Shown: one piece after another, positions 36,179 through 43,253 of the stretch
How positions within the stretch are numbered: position 1 is the stretch's first letter
Layout of the letters: each line of letters begins with the position of its first letter
NCBI RefSeq assembly: GCF_003096675.1
Contig: NZ_QEKW01000015.1
Location: 62,001-126,000, forward strand
Direction: 5' to 3'
DNA length: 64,000 bases
From: Actinomycetospora cinnamomea
Lineage (GTDB): Bacteria; Actinomycetota; Actinomycetes; Mycobacteriales; Pseudonocardiaceae
Notes under the pieces: generated by a model
Database searches by the model: none
What the model was told of the DNA's origin: nothing
The model's input: only the letters and a program-made list of their open reading frames with translations
Made by a program: the position numbers and the translations under genes

Positions 36179-37378
36179 ATGACGGAGCAGTCGGCGCTGA
36201 GGGTCGGGGCGGGTGCGGTCGCGATCACCACCGCGACGGTGCTCCCCGTGTTCCTGCTCGGGGCGCTCTCGGTGCAGGTCGGCGCCGAGCTCGGGTTCGA
36301 CCCGGCCGCGCTGGGCCTGGTCGTCTCGGCGTACTTCGGGGTCTCGGCGCTGGTGTCGCTGCCGGTCGGCAAGCTGGTGGAGAAGCTCGGGTCGCGGGCC
36401 ACCAGCCGCATCGCGCTGGTGGGCGCCGCGGTCGCGATGCTGCTGACCGCCGGGTTCGCCCGCAGCTTCGCGGCCGTGGTCGCGATCGTGCTGCTCGGGG
36501 CGTGGACCAACGTGATGGGCCAGCTCAGCACCAACCTCACGCTCGCCCGGGCCATGCCGGCGGGCCGCCTCGGGCTGTCGTTCGGGGTCAAGCAGGCGTG
36601 CGTCCCGCTGGCCACGCTGCTCGCCGGGCTCGCGGTGCCCACGGTGGGGCTGACCGTCGGCTGGCGGTGGGCCTACGTCATCGCGGCCGGGCTGGCGCTG
36701 GCGGGCCTCGCGGCGGCGCCTCGGGGCGCGGGCCCCGAGGAACGCTCCGCCGACCGGACCGCCGACCGGGCGACCGCGGCGCTGGCCGTCATCGGCGCGG
36801 CGGCGGGCCTCGGCGCGGCGAGCTCGACCGGGCTGAGCATCTTCCTCGTGGCGTCCGCGGTCGATCAGGGCGTCGCACCGGGGCTCGCCGGCCTCGTGCT
36901 CACGCTGGGCAGCGTGGTCGCGGTGGTGGTGCGGATGCTGCACGGCTGGCTCGCCGACCGGCGTCGCGGCGGGCACGTCGCCGTGGTGGCCGGGAGCCTG
37001 CTGCTCGGCGCGGCCGGGGTCGTCCTGCTCGCGGTGCCGGGCTCGGTGGCGCTGGTCGTGGGCACGATCCTCGGGTTCGGGCTGGGCTGGTCGTGGCCCG
37101 GGCTCCTGCAGTTCGCGGTGGTGCGCCTCAACCCGGCGGCGCCCGCCGCGGCGACGGCCATCGTGCAGGTCGGGGTGTACGCCGGGGGGTGCCTCGGGCC
37201 GGTGGGCTTCGGACTGCTCGCCACCGGGTCCTCGTTCGCGACGGCCTGGGTCGTCGCCGCGGTCGCCATGCTGCTCGCCGGCGGCGGGGTGCTCGTCGGG
37301 CGCGGGATGCTGCTGCGCCACCGCGCCGCCGCGCCGCGTGCGGACCGTCGCACGGAGGTCCCGGCCACGACCCGGTGA
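36179..37378 (+). CDS. major facilitator superfamily transporter
   Basis: The 399-residue protein has twelve hydrophobic helices and MFS marks: GVSALVSLPVGKLVEKLGSRATSR (motif A between helices 2 and 3) near 58-80 and the second-half equivalent MLHGWLADRRRGG near 256-268, with a cytosolic loop EERSADRTADRA near 182. The pattern resembles small-molecule or cyanate-type exporters. The ATG at 36179 lies 11 bp after the frameshifted BTAD regulator, so the two likely form one transcript, but there is no strong Shine-Dalgarno site. Confidence 0.85.
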   Translation: MTEQSALRVGAGAVAITTATVLPVFLLGALSVQVGAELGFDPAALGLVVSAYFGVSALVSLPVGKLVEKLGSRATSRIALVGAAVAMLLTAGFARSFAAVVAIVLLGAWTNVMGQLSTNLTLARAMPAGRLGLSFGVKQACVPLATLLAGLAVPTVGLTVGWRWAYVIAAGLALAGLAAAPRGAGPEERSADRTADRATAALAVIGAAAGLGAASSTGLSIFLVASAVDQGVAPGLAGLVLTLGSVVAVVVRMLHGWLADRRRGGHVAVVAGSLLLGAAGVVLLAVPGSVALVVGTILGFGLGWSWPGLLQFAVVRLNPAAPAAATAIVQVGVYAGGCLGPVGFGLLATGSSFATAWVVAAVAMLLAGGGVLVGRGMLLRHRAAAPRADRRTEVPATTR

Positions 37379-37515
37379 CGAGGAGGGCTCCGGCCTGGCG
37401 GGCGCGGTCGGGCCGGGCGCGTCGGCGGGATGTCGTGGTTGATCCCGAAGACGTCGTCCCGGTCCCACGCCGTCTTGATCTCCACCAGGCGGGCCCAGCG
37501 GCGCCTGCCGGAGCG
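37379..37515 (-). pseudogene. C-terminal remnant of a berberine-bridge (BBE) FAD oxidase
   Basis: On the minus strand 37515-37400 reads RRRWARLVEIKTAWDRDDVFGINHDIPP, the typical end of FAD-linked oxidases with a BBE domain (usually RYDPxNxFRxNxNIPP). No stop follows at the normal place and no upstream domain exists, since the next gene (37520-37939) takes the space. I read it as a dead 3' fragment. Confidence 0.55.
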
Positions 37516-37519
37516 GGCC

Positions 37520-37939
37520 CTACAGCGCGCGCACGGCGGGCCGCGGGTCGTGGACGAGCACCTGGTCCGGACCGGGCTCGCCCAGGGCCGAGACCAGCTC
37601 GGTGGGGGGACGGTGCAGGGTGAGCCGGCCGTGCCCGCTGACCTGCTGGAGGCGGGCGTAGCCGAGGAAGCGCAGGAGCGCGGGGCTCGACCGTGTCAGG
37701 GCCGACAGGTCGACGTCCAGCTCGTACCGTGCCGCGAGGCGGAGCCCGGGCAGGAGGGCGAGCAACCGGTCGCCCGCGCGGTCCCCGACGACGCCCGCGA
37801 CGGCGAGCACGAGGTGGCCCTCGTCGTAGGCGACGACGGCGATCCCGGCGTGGTCGGGAGCCCGGCAGGCGGCGGCCGCGGCGCGCGCCGCCGTCGCCAG
37901 GGCCTCGGTGCGGGTGCCGTCACGACGGGGTCCTGACAT
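37520..37939 (-). CDS. STAS-like domain protein
   Basis: The 139-residue protein has a beta-alpha pattern of STAS anti-sigma-factor antagonist type: VVAYDEGHLVLAVAGVVGDRAGDRLLALLPGLRLAARYELDVDLSALTRSSPALLRFLGYARLQ. The Ser in LTRSS would lie near the usual phosphorylation site. Families of this kind in actinobacteria take part in partner-switch stress signalling, but no anti-sigma kinase is adjacent. ATG at 37939. Homology is weak and partly guessed from the strand/helix order. Confidence 0.6.
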   Translation of the reverse strand: MSGPRRDGTRTEALATAARAAAAACRAPDHAGIAVVAYDEGHLVLAVAGVVGDRAGDRLLALLPGLRLAARYELDVDLSALTRSSPALLRFLGYARLQQVSGHGRLTLHRPPTELVSALGEPGPDQVLVHDPRPAVRAL

Positions 37940-38207
37940 GGCGCGCTCCCGTTCCACCGCGTCCGACGCGGTCGGTGGCGGCCGACCGTACGCGGTGCCG
38001 CCGACCCGCGCCGTCCGGATTCGGAGGGGCGCCGTGCTACGGTCGGGTCGTTGCCGTCTCGTCGTCCCCGCTGTGCTCGAGCTCCGTGGATCATGTGACA
38101 TCGACCCCGCTCGCACAGCCCGTGGATCCGCGTGTCGTGCCGTTCCGGGATCGGGGCAACCGCACGAGGTGGGCCCGGCCCGCCCGATCCGACACGAATG
38201 AGGATGC
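37940..38207 (+). promoter_or_regulatory. long leader region before the cold-shock gene
   Basis: The 268-bp gap holds the promoter of the minus-strand STAS-like gene and probably a long 5' leader for the cold-shock gene, as is common for csp mRNAs. A GAGGATGC ribosome-site-like sequence lies just before the ATG at 38208. I could not define a fold. Confidence 0.35.
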
Positions 38208-38411
38208 ATGTCCGACGGTACGGTCAAGTGGTTCAACGCCGAGAAGGGTTTCGGCTTCATCGCTCCCGATGACGGGGGCAAGGACATCTTCGTCCACTAC
38301 TCCGCCATCGAGGGCGGCGGCTTCCGCTCGCTGGAGGAGAACCAGCGGGTGAGCTTCGAGTCCAGCCAGGGCGCCAAGGGCCCGCAGGCGGACTCGGTCC
38401 GCGCGCTGTAG
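38208..38411 (+). CDS. cold-shock protein (CspA family)
   Basis: The 67-residue protein is a single cold-shock domain: [34 protein letters not shown] with RNP1 (KGFGFI at 14-19) and RNP2 (DIFVHYS at 27-33), then [26 protein letters not shown]. It binds single-stranded nucleic acid and acts as an RNA chaperone. The ATG at 38208 follows GAGGATGC. A strong hairpin at 38474-38514 follows. It is a monocistronic gene between a STAS-like gene and a DUF4236-like gene. Confidence 0.97.
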   Translation: MSDGTVKWFNAEKGFGFIAPDDGGKDIFVHYSAIEGGGFRSLEENQRVSFESSQGAKGPQADSVRAL

Positions 38412-38473
38412 GACCCGGTCCTCCCCGGAGGAACCCGGTCGGGCGCCGCGTCAGGGTGCGCGCCCGGCCTCCC

Positions 38474-38514
38474 GGGCTGTGGTCCCGCGCCTCATACCCG
38501 TGGGACCACAGCCC
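38474..38514. terminator. hairpin with 13-bp perfect stem after the cold-shock gene
   Basis: 38474-38486 and 38502-38514 are perfect inverted repeats (13 bp) around a 15-nt loop, 62 bp after the csp stop and 69 bp before the next start. It most likely ends the csp transcript; an operator role for the next gene is also possible. Confidence 0.65.
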
Positions 38515-38582
38515 CCTCCGCCCCGGACGGTGGGAACTCCACGGAACGGGCACTCGTTGTCGACGACGACGAAGGAGGATCC

Positions 38583-38780
38583 ATGGGATTCCGTCTGCTG
38601 CCCCGCCCGCGACACCACCTGCGCAAGACCTGGCGTCTCGGGCCGCTGCGGCTGCACCTCGGACCCGAGGGCATGAGCTGGGGGCTCGGCGCCGGGCGCT
38701 GGTCGTGGAACGCGAAGAGCAGGCGCCACACGGTCGACACCCCGGGCCCCGGCTACTGGCAGAGCAGGGGCCGGCGCTGA
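38583..38780 (+). CDS. DUF4236-like small protein
   Basis: The 65-residue product begins MGFRLLPRPRHHLRKTWRLGPLRLHLGPEGMSWGLGAGRWSWNAKS and ends in TPGPGYWQSRGRR. This follows the DUF4236 pattern (Gly-Phe-Arg, then RLGPLRL-type strand, then Gly-rich strands and a PGTG-like turn). The ATG at 38583 has an excellent AGGAGG six to eleven bases upstream. Its role is unknown; the family is a small beta protein sometimes found near membrane or phage genes. Confidence 0.7.
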   Translation: MGFRLLPRPRHHLRKTWRLGPLRLHLGPEGMSWGLGAGRWSWNAKSRRHTVDTPGPGYWQSRGRR

Positions 38781-38801
38781 TCCGGCGCTGGAACCGGGCG
38801 G

Positions 38802-39158
38802 CTAGACCCGGCGCCGAACCTCGGCGTCCAGGCGCATCCGCCAGGCGTCGGTGACGAGCTCGGTGAGGCGGTCGACCTCCACCTCCGCGAGCCGCAGCAG
38901 CACCAGCGGCAGCCCCTCGTAGGACGGGGTGGAGAAGAACAGCCGCGGCTCGCCGAGCAGGAGCGCCTGGCGCTCGGCCTCGTCGCCGACGAACAGCACG
39001 GCGACGTCGGTGCGCAGCACGCGGCGGCCGTCGACACGGTCCGGGTAGGACCAGACGAAGCCCCGCCCGTGGACGCGGAAGTCGAAGCCGTCGCAGTCGC
39101 GCTCCTCGACCTCGTCGAGCGCGAGCGCGACCCGGCGGACATCGTGCACGTCGGCCAC
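38802..39158 (-). CDS. MmcQ/YjbR family protein
   Basis: The 118-residue protein (GTG at 39158) has the MmcQ/YjbR layout: DVHDVRRVALALDEVEERDCDGFDFRVHGRGFVWSYP near 3-38, RTDVAVLFVGDEAERQALLLGEPRLFFSTPSYEGLPLVLLRLAEVEVDRLTELVTDAWRM near 48-108. The family has a double-wing fold thought to bind DNA; the function is unproven. It is divergent from the MDMPI-like gene at 39187 with only 28 bp between starts. Confidence 0.88.
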   Translation of the reverse strand: MADVHDVRRVALALDEVEERDCDGFDFRVHGRGFVWSYPDRVDGRRVLRTDVAVLFVGDEAERQALLLGEPRLFFSTPSYEGLPLVLLRLAEVEVDRLTELVTDAWRMRLDAEVRRRV

Positions 39159-39186
39159 GGGGCGTCAGCGTGCCAGGCTGGCCGCC

Positions 39187-39759
39187 GTGAGCGACACCGC
39201 CGACGCCCGCGCGCTGCTCCCGGCCGCCATCGACCGCTTCACCGTCCGCGTCCTGGCCGTCGGCGACGACGCCTGGGACGCCCCGACGCCGTGCGCGGCG
39301 TGGCCCGTGCGCGACGTCGTCGCCCACCTGTGCTCCGAGCACGAGTGGGCGCCGCACGTGCTCGCGGGCGAGCCGCTCGAGACGGTGGGGGACCGGTACT
39401 CCGGCGACCGCTTCCGTGCCGACCCGGTCGGGTCCTGGCGCCACGCCGTTGCACGCTCACGGCCGTGCTGGACGGCCACGGCGACGCATGCCGACCCGGT
39501 GCCCACGTCGTTCGGGCCGCTCGCGGTCGCCGAGTACGCCGAGCAGATGCTGCTCGACCTCACCGTGCACGAGTGGGACCTGGCCCGCGGCGCCGGGCTC
39601 GACGAGGAGCTGGACGTGGTCGGCGTCGAGCGCGCGCTGGCCTACGTCCGCAGCGACCCGATCATGCTCACGGGGCCGGGCCTGTTCGGTGACCCCGTGG
39701 CCCCCGCCGGCGCCGCTCCTCGCGACGAGCTGCTCGCGCGGCTGGGCCGACGCGTGTGA
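39187..39759 (+). CDS. TIGR03086-type metal-binding protein (MDMPI/DinB fold)
   Basis: The 190-residue protein (GTG at 39187) has the actinobacterial mycothiol-dependent maleylpyruvate isomerase N-terminal/DinB-like fold: TPCAAWPVRDVVAHLCSEHEWAPHVLAG near 35-62, with His47 as likely first metal ligand, and LLDLTVHEWDLARGAG near 119-133 with a second His. The C-terminal helix bundle is complete. Members use mycothiol or a metal for isomerase or transferase reactions. The substrate is unknown. A 12-bp palindrome CACGGGCCCGTG lies at the stop (39760-39771). Confidence 0.85.
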   Translation: MSDTADARALLPAAIDRFTVRVLAVGDDAWDAPTPCAAWPVRDVVAHLCSEHEWAPHVLAGEPLETVGDRYSGDRFRADPVGSWRHAVARSRPCWTATATHADPVPTSFGPLAVAEYAEQMLLDLTVHEWDLARGAGLDEELDVVGVERALAYVRSDPIMLTGPGLFGDPVAPAGAAPRDELLARLGRRV

Positions 39760-39790
39760 CACGGGCCCGTGGGGGACGGCCCGTGGGCGG

Positions 39791-40237
39791 TCAGCGGTGG
39801 GCGCGGTGCTCGGCGATGTCGCGCAGCCGGCTCAGCGTCTCGGTGTCGCGCAGCAGCACCCCCGGCGCCTGGATCAGCCGCGGGACGAGGGACCCGAGGC
39901 CGCGGTCGGCCTCCTCGGCCATGTGGATGCGGCAGCCCTGCGCGGTCGGCTCGAGCCGGATGACCACCCTTGCGGTGCCCGCCGGCCACGCCCTGGCCTC
40001 CAGCGTGAGCATCCGGCCCGGCTCGCACGCCAGCACCGTGGTGGCGTCGGAGAGCATGAACGGCCACACCCCGACGCTGTGGTGCAGCTGCGACCCGACG
40101 GCGGGCCAGTCGTCGTCCACCTCGCGCATGTGCGTGGCCCCCACGACCCACAGCGGGTAGAGCCAGCCGTCGCTGAGCACCGCCCACACCGCGTCGGTGC
40201 CGACCGAGACGTCGACGGTCTTCTCGGGCGCGCCCAT
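39791..40237 (-). CDS. SRPBCC family protein
   Basis: The 148-residue protein has the START-like helix-grip pattern: KTVDVSVGTDAVWAVLSDGWLYPLWVVGATHMREVDDDWPAVGSQLHHSVGVWPFML near 6-62, VLACEPGRMLTLEARAWPAGTARVVIRLEP and a C-terminal helix LIQAPGVLLRDTETLSRLRDIAE. ATG at 40237 is preceded by GAGGAGAG. It probably binds a hydrophobic or lipid-like ligand. It is divergent from the enoyl-CoA hydratase gene and convergent with the MDMPI-like gene. Confidence 0.87.
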   Translation of the reverse strand: MGAPEKTVDVSVGTDAVWAVLSDGWLYPLWVVGATHMREVDDDWPAVGSQLHHSVGVWPFMLSDATTVLACEPGRMLTLEARAWPAGTARVVIRLEPTAQGCRIHMAEEADRGLGSLVPRLIQAPGVLLRDTETLSRLRDIAEHRAHR

Positions 40238-40330
40238 CTCTCCTCGACCTCCTCCTCGTCCGGACGGGTGCCCTTACCCGCAGCGTCCCGTCGCGCACGC
40301 ATGGTCGCCCGCGCGAGAGGATCGCCGACC

Positions 40331-41128
40331 ATGACGACCCCTCCCGTGACCGTCGAGCACGACGCGGCCGGCGTGGCCGTGGTGACGATCGACCACCCGC
40401 CGCTGAACCTCTACGACCGGGCGTTGCACGTCGCCCTGCGCGAGGCGGTGGCCGAGCTCGAGCGCACCCGCCCGCGCGCGGCCCTCGTGCGGGCCGAGGG
40501 CAAGGTGGTCAGCGGGGGCGTGGACGTCAAGCAGGTGTTCCACCCGATGGCGCAGGCCGGCGACGTCGAGGCCGGGACGGCGTACTTCACCGAGCTCGTC
40601 GACCTCGGCCGGCGCCTGCACCACCTGCCCCTGCCCACGGTGTTCGCCGCGCACGGGCTGACCCTGACCTGGGCGTTCGAGGTGGCGCTGGCCTGCGACC
40701 TGATCCTCGCGACGCCGAGGGCGTCGTTCGGGCTGATCGAGGCCACGGTGGGCCTGACGCCGGCGATGGGCGGGACCCAGCGCCTGGCCGAACGCGCCGG
40801 CGACGGCCGGGCGCGGCTGCTCGTCATGACCGCCGAGCGCTTCGGCGCCGAGGAGCTCGAGCGCTGGGGTGTCGTCGACCGCCTGCTGCCCGAGGACGGC
40901 TTCGACGCCGCCGCCCGCGAGCTGGCGGCGTCGCTCGCGGCCGGCCCGACGCGGGCGCACATGGCGACGAAGGAGATCCTGCGCCGCCGCAGCGAGGGCG
41001 GGCTGGAGGCGGCGCACGAGGTCACCCCGCGCGTGGCGGGCGAGCTGTTCGCCACCGCCGACCTGCAGGGCGCCATGGCGTCGTTCGTCGAACAGGGGCA
41101 CGGGAAGGCGACGTTCCGGGGCGAGTAG
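40331..41128 (+). CDS. enoyl-CoA hydratase/isomerase family protein
   Basis: The 265-residue crotonase-fold protein has the two oxyanion-hole regions: RAEGKVVSGGVDVKQ near 56-70 and AHGLTLTWAFEVALACDLILATPRASFGLIEATVGLTPAMGGTQRLAERAG near 108-158. The usual catalytic Glu pair maps to Glu118 (FEVALACD) and Glu138 (LIEATVGL). The Gly-Gly of the second oxyanion site (normally VNGYALGGG) is replaced by HGLTLTW, so activity could be altered. It may act in fatty-acid or amino-acid breakdown. ATG at 40331. Confidence 0.87.
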   Translation: MTTPPVTVEHDAAGVAVVTIDHPPLNLYDRALHVALREAVAELERTRPRAALVRAEGKVVSGGVDVKQVFHPMAQAGDVEAGTAYFTELVDLGRRLHHLPLPTVFAAHGLTLTWAFEVALACDLILATPRASFGLIEATVGLTPAMGGTQRLAERAGDGRARLLVMTAERFGAEELERWGVVDRLLPEDGFDAAARELAASLAAGPTRAHMATKEILRRRSEGGLEAAHEVTPRVAGELFATADLQGAMASFVEQGHGKATFRGE

Positions 41129-41170
41129 GCCCGCCGATGATCGAGCGGCCCGACCGGGTACGCCCGCGGC

Positions 41171-41410
41171 ATGAGTCACGACGACGGCCGCGCGCCCGGC
41201 ATCGACCCCCGCGACCTGGGCGAGGAGACGTTGCTCGACGAGCTGGAGCACCTGCACGCCACCCGCCACGTCACGTTCCGCCACGGCAGCGACGACGCGC
41301 TCGCGGCCCACGACCGGCGTACCCGCGAGCTGGAGGCCGAGTACCTCCGGCGGCACCCGAACCGCGAGGTCGACCCGGCACGGACGCGGTCGGGCGCCCG
41401 CGAGCGCTGA
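41171..41410 (+). CDS. DUF6158 family small protein
   Basis: The 79-residue product matches the DUF6158 pattern: GIDPRDLGEETLLDELEHLHATRHVTFRHGSDDALAAHDRRTRELEAEYLRRHPNREVDPARTRSGARER. It is a two-helix, highly charged cytosolic protein found only in actinobacteria. The role is unknown. ATG at 41171 follows CGGCATGAG only weakly, but the family start agrees with it. It lies 42 bp after the enoyl-CoA hydratase gene. Confidence 0.85.
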   Translation: MSHDDGRAPGIDPRDLGEETLLDELEHLHATRHVTFRHGSDDALAAHDRRTRELEAEYLRRHPNREVDPARTRSGARER

Positions 41411-41560
41411 GGCCGCCGCGGCCGGCCGGCGAACCGCGCGTCCGGTCGGCACCGCGGAGATCTGCTCCGGTGGCGCGGTCGTTCCGCTCAGCGAGACGGT
41501 CGCTCCGTTCGTCGAGATCTCGGCCCGGGAACGCGGCGAGCGCGTCCCCGGGCGGGGACG

Positions 41561-42070
41561 TCAGTGACTGGTGCGACCCCGGTGGACCTCCAGCGTGGGC
41601 GCGACGAGTCGCTCGGCGACCAGGCCGGTGACCACGGAGTACACGCCCTTGTGGAGGAGGTCGACGACCTGCTCCTGCCACGGCCACGTGTGCGGGGGCG
41701 CGCCGACGCCTGTCGCGTTCTCCAGCGTCTGGTCGGTGGCCAGGCGGACGGCGGTGTGCGCGGCGTAGGCGCGCGGGCCCCGCATCCCCAGCGCCGCCCA
41801 GACCCCGTGCAGGGTGCCGACGAGCACGCCCGTGCCCCAGTGCATGGCGTGGTTCCATGCCGGCGGCTGCTCGGCGTCGCTCGGCGCCCCACCCGTGACC
41901 GCCTTCAGCGTCCGGGCCGGCACGTAGGACGACGGCCGCCCGAGCACCGCCTGCTCGATCTTCTCCAGCGCGGTCATCGCGGCCACACCGGCGAGCCCCG
42001 CGCCCGCACCCGCGAGCGCCGCGCGCCCCAGCGTCCCTGCTCTGCTCGTTCCCGTGCCGGTGGTCGTCAT
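41561..42070 (-). CDS. conserved membrane-associated protein of unknown family
   Basis: The 169-residue product has Gly/Ala-rich hydrophobic helices near 12-32 (LGRAALAGAGAGLAGVAAM), 72-92 (HWGTGVLVGTLHGVWAALGM) and 140-155, linked by polar loops with VGRPSSYVPARTLKAVTG and a conserved-looking LATDQTLENATGVGAPPHTWPWQEQ. I recognise the layout as an actinobacterial small membrane protein but no function. ATG at 42070. It is divergent from the deacetylase gene at 42140. Confidence 0.65.
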   Translation of the reverse strand: MTTTGTGTSRAGTLGRAALAGAGAGLAGVAAMTALEKIEQAVLGRPSSYVPARTLKAVTGGAPSDAEQPPAWNHAMHWGTGVLVGTLHGVWAALGMRGPRAYAAHTAVRLATDQTLENATGVGAPPHTWPWQEQVVDLLHKGVYSVVTGLVAERLVAPTLEVHRGRTSH

Positions 42071-42139
42071 GCGCGTGGGGATGCCCAGCGCGGGCGCCGG
42101 GCATGGCCGGGTGCCAGGGTCGGGTGGCAGGGTCGGGTC

Positions 42140-42781
42140 GTGACGCTCCTGACGGCCCTGGGCCGCTCGGTCGGTCCCGTACTGAGCGGCCGGGTGCTCT
42201 TCTCCCTGCCCACGCGGGCGCCGCGGTTCGCGCTCACCGTCGACGACGGGCCCTCCCCGGCGACCACCCCGGCGCTGCTGGACGCACTCGCCCGTCACGG
42301 CGCGCGCGCCTCGTTCTTCCTGCTCGGCGACCAGGCCGAGGCCCATCCCGACCTCGTCGCCCGCATCGCCGCCGACGGCCACGAGCTCGGCAACCACACC
42401 TGGCGCGACGAGCCGACGTGGACGCTGCCTGTGGCCGAGTTCCGGGAGAAGCTGCACGCCACCCAACGCGTCCTCACGGCACACGGACCCGTCCGGTGGT
42501 TCCGGCCCGGCTCGGGGTGGCCCACCGAGGCGCACCTCGCGGTCGCCGAGCAGGTGGGCCTGCGCTGCGTGCTCGGCAGCGCGGCCGCGATCGACGGCTC
42601 GGGCGCCGGGGGCCCGCGGAGCGCGCGCCTCCTCGACCTGGTGGTCCGCCGCGGCACGATCGTCGTGCTCCACGAGGGCACGCCCGGCCGTCGCGCGGTC
42701 GCGGCGACCGTCGACGCCCTCCTGGCGCGGACGGCCCGGCGCGGGCTCGCCGCGGTGACCCTCTCGGAGCTGGCGGGGTAG
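42140..42781 (+). CDS. polysaccharide deacetylase (NodB-type) with altered metal motif
   Basis: The 213-residue protein has the NodB fold: TVDDGPSPATTPALLDALARHGARASFFLLGDQAEAHPDLVARIAADGHELGNHTW near 34-90. Motif 1 (TVDDGPS) has the catalytic and metal Asp. Motif 2 should be H-T/S-x2-H but reads H-T-W-R-D, so the second His ligand is Asp. RWFRPGSGWPT near 116 and VVLHEG near 178 complete the barrel. It could deacetylate cell-wall or exopolysaccharide sugars. There is no signal peptide from the GTG at 42140. Confidence 0.85.
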   Translation: MTLLTALGRSVGPVLSGRVLFSLPTRAPRFALTVDDGPSPATTPALLDALARHGARASFFLLGDQAEAHPDLVARIAADGHELGNHTWRDEPTWTLPVAEFREKLHATQRVLTAHGPVRWFRPGSGWPTEAHLAVAEQVGLRCVLGSAAAIDGSGAGGPRSARLLDLVVRRGTIVVLHEGTPGRRAVAATVDALLARTARRGLAAVTLSELAG

Positions 42782-42792
42782 GGCGGGTGGGT

Positions 42793-43227
42793 TCAGCGAT
42801 CGTCGTCCACGAGGTGCACGGCGGCCTCCTCGGCGCTGGCACCCGCGCCGTCGATGCCCACGTCGTCGGCGTAGAAGTCCTCGCCGTCCTCGCGCAGCAC
42901 CAGCCGGCCCGAGCGCGCGTCGCCGACCTCGTCGTCCCACGGCTCGCCGTCGGTGTCGCTCGCGTCGCCGATCCCGTCGCCGACCTCGTCGACCCGGTCG
43001 GTGTCCTCCCGGCGCAGGCGCCCGGCGAGCGGCTGGCCGGTGCGCTCCTCGGAGGGCGTGGTGCCCCAGGCGGTGGTGCCCCAGGGCAGCTCGTTCGGGG
43101 AGACGCCCTCGTCGAGCTGGTCGGCGAGATCCGGGTCGTCGAGCGACTCGGCCTCGTCGAGCTGGGCGAAGACGCTGTCGTCGTCGGTGTCGGGGTCGTC
43201 ACCGGCGGGGGTGTCGGGCGCGGTCAC
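42793..43227 (-). CDS. DUF5709 family acidic protein
   Basis: The 144-residue protein is strongly acidic, with the DUF5709 pattern: DDSVFAQLDEAESLDDPDLADQLDEGVSPNELPWGTTAWGTTPSEERTGQPLAGRLRREDTD near 15-75 and a C-terminal ARSGRLVLREDGEDFYADDVGIDGAGASAEEAAVHLVDD. The family is restricted to actinobacteria and has no known function; it is presumably cytosolic and partly disordered. ATG at 43227. It is downstream of the AI-2E-type permease on the same strand. Confidence 0.88.
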   Translation of the reverse strand: MTAPDTPAGDDPDTDDDSVFAQLDEAESLDDPDLADQLDEGVSPNELPWGTTAWGTTPSEERTGQPLAGRLRREDTDRVDEVGDGIGDASDTDGEPWDDEVGDARSGRLVLREDGEDFYADDVGIDGAGASAEEAAVHLVDDDR

Positions 43228-43253
43228 GGGGTCAGTGTGCTCCGGCCCGCCCC

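Noticed and set aside
39760-39771. CACGGGCCCGTG palindrome as an operator
   Set aside because: It sits at the stop codon between convergent genes, so a terminator-like or chance role is more likely.
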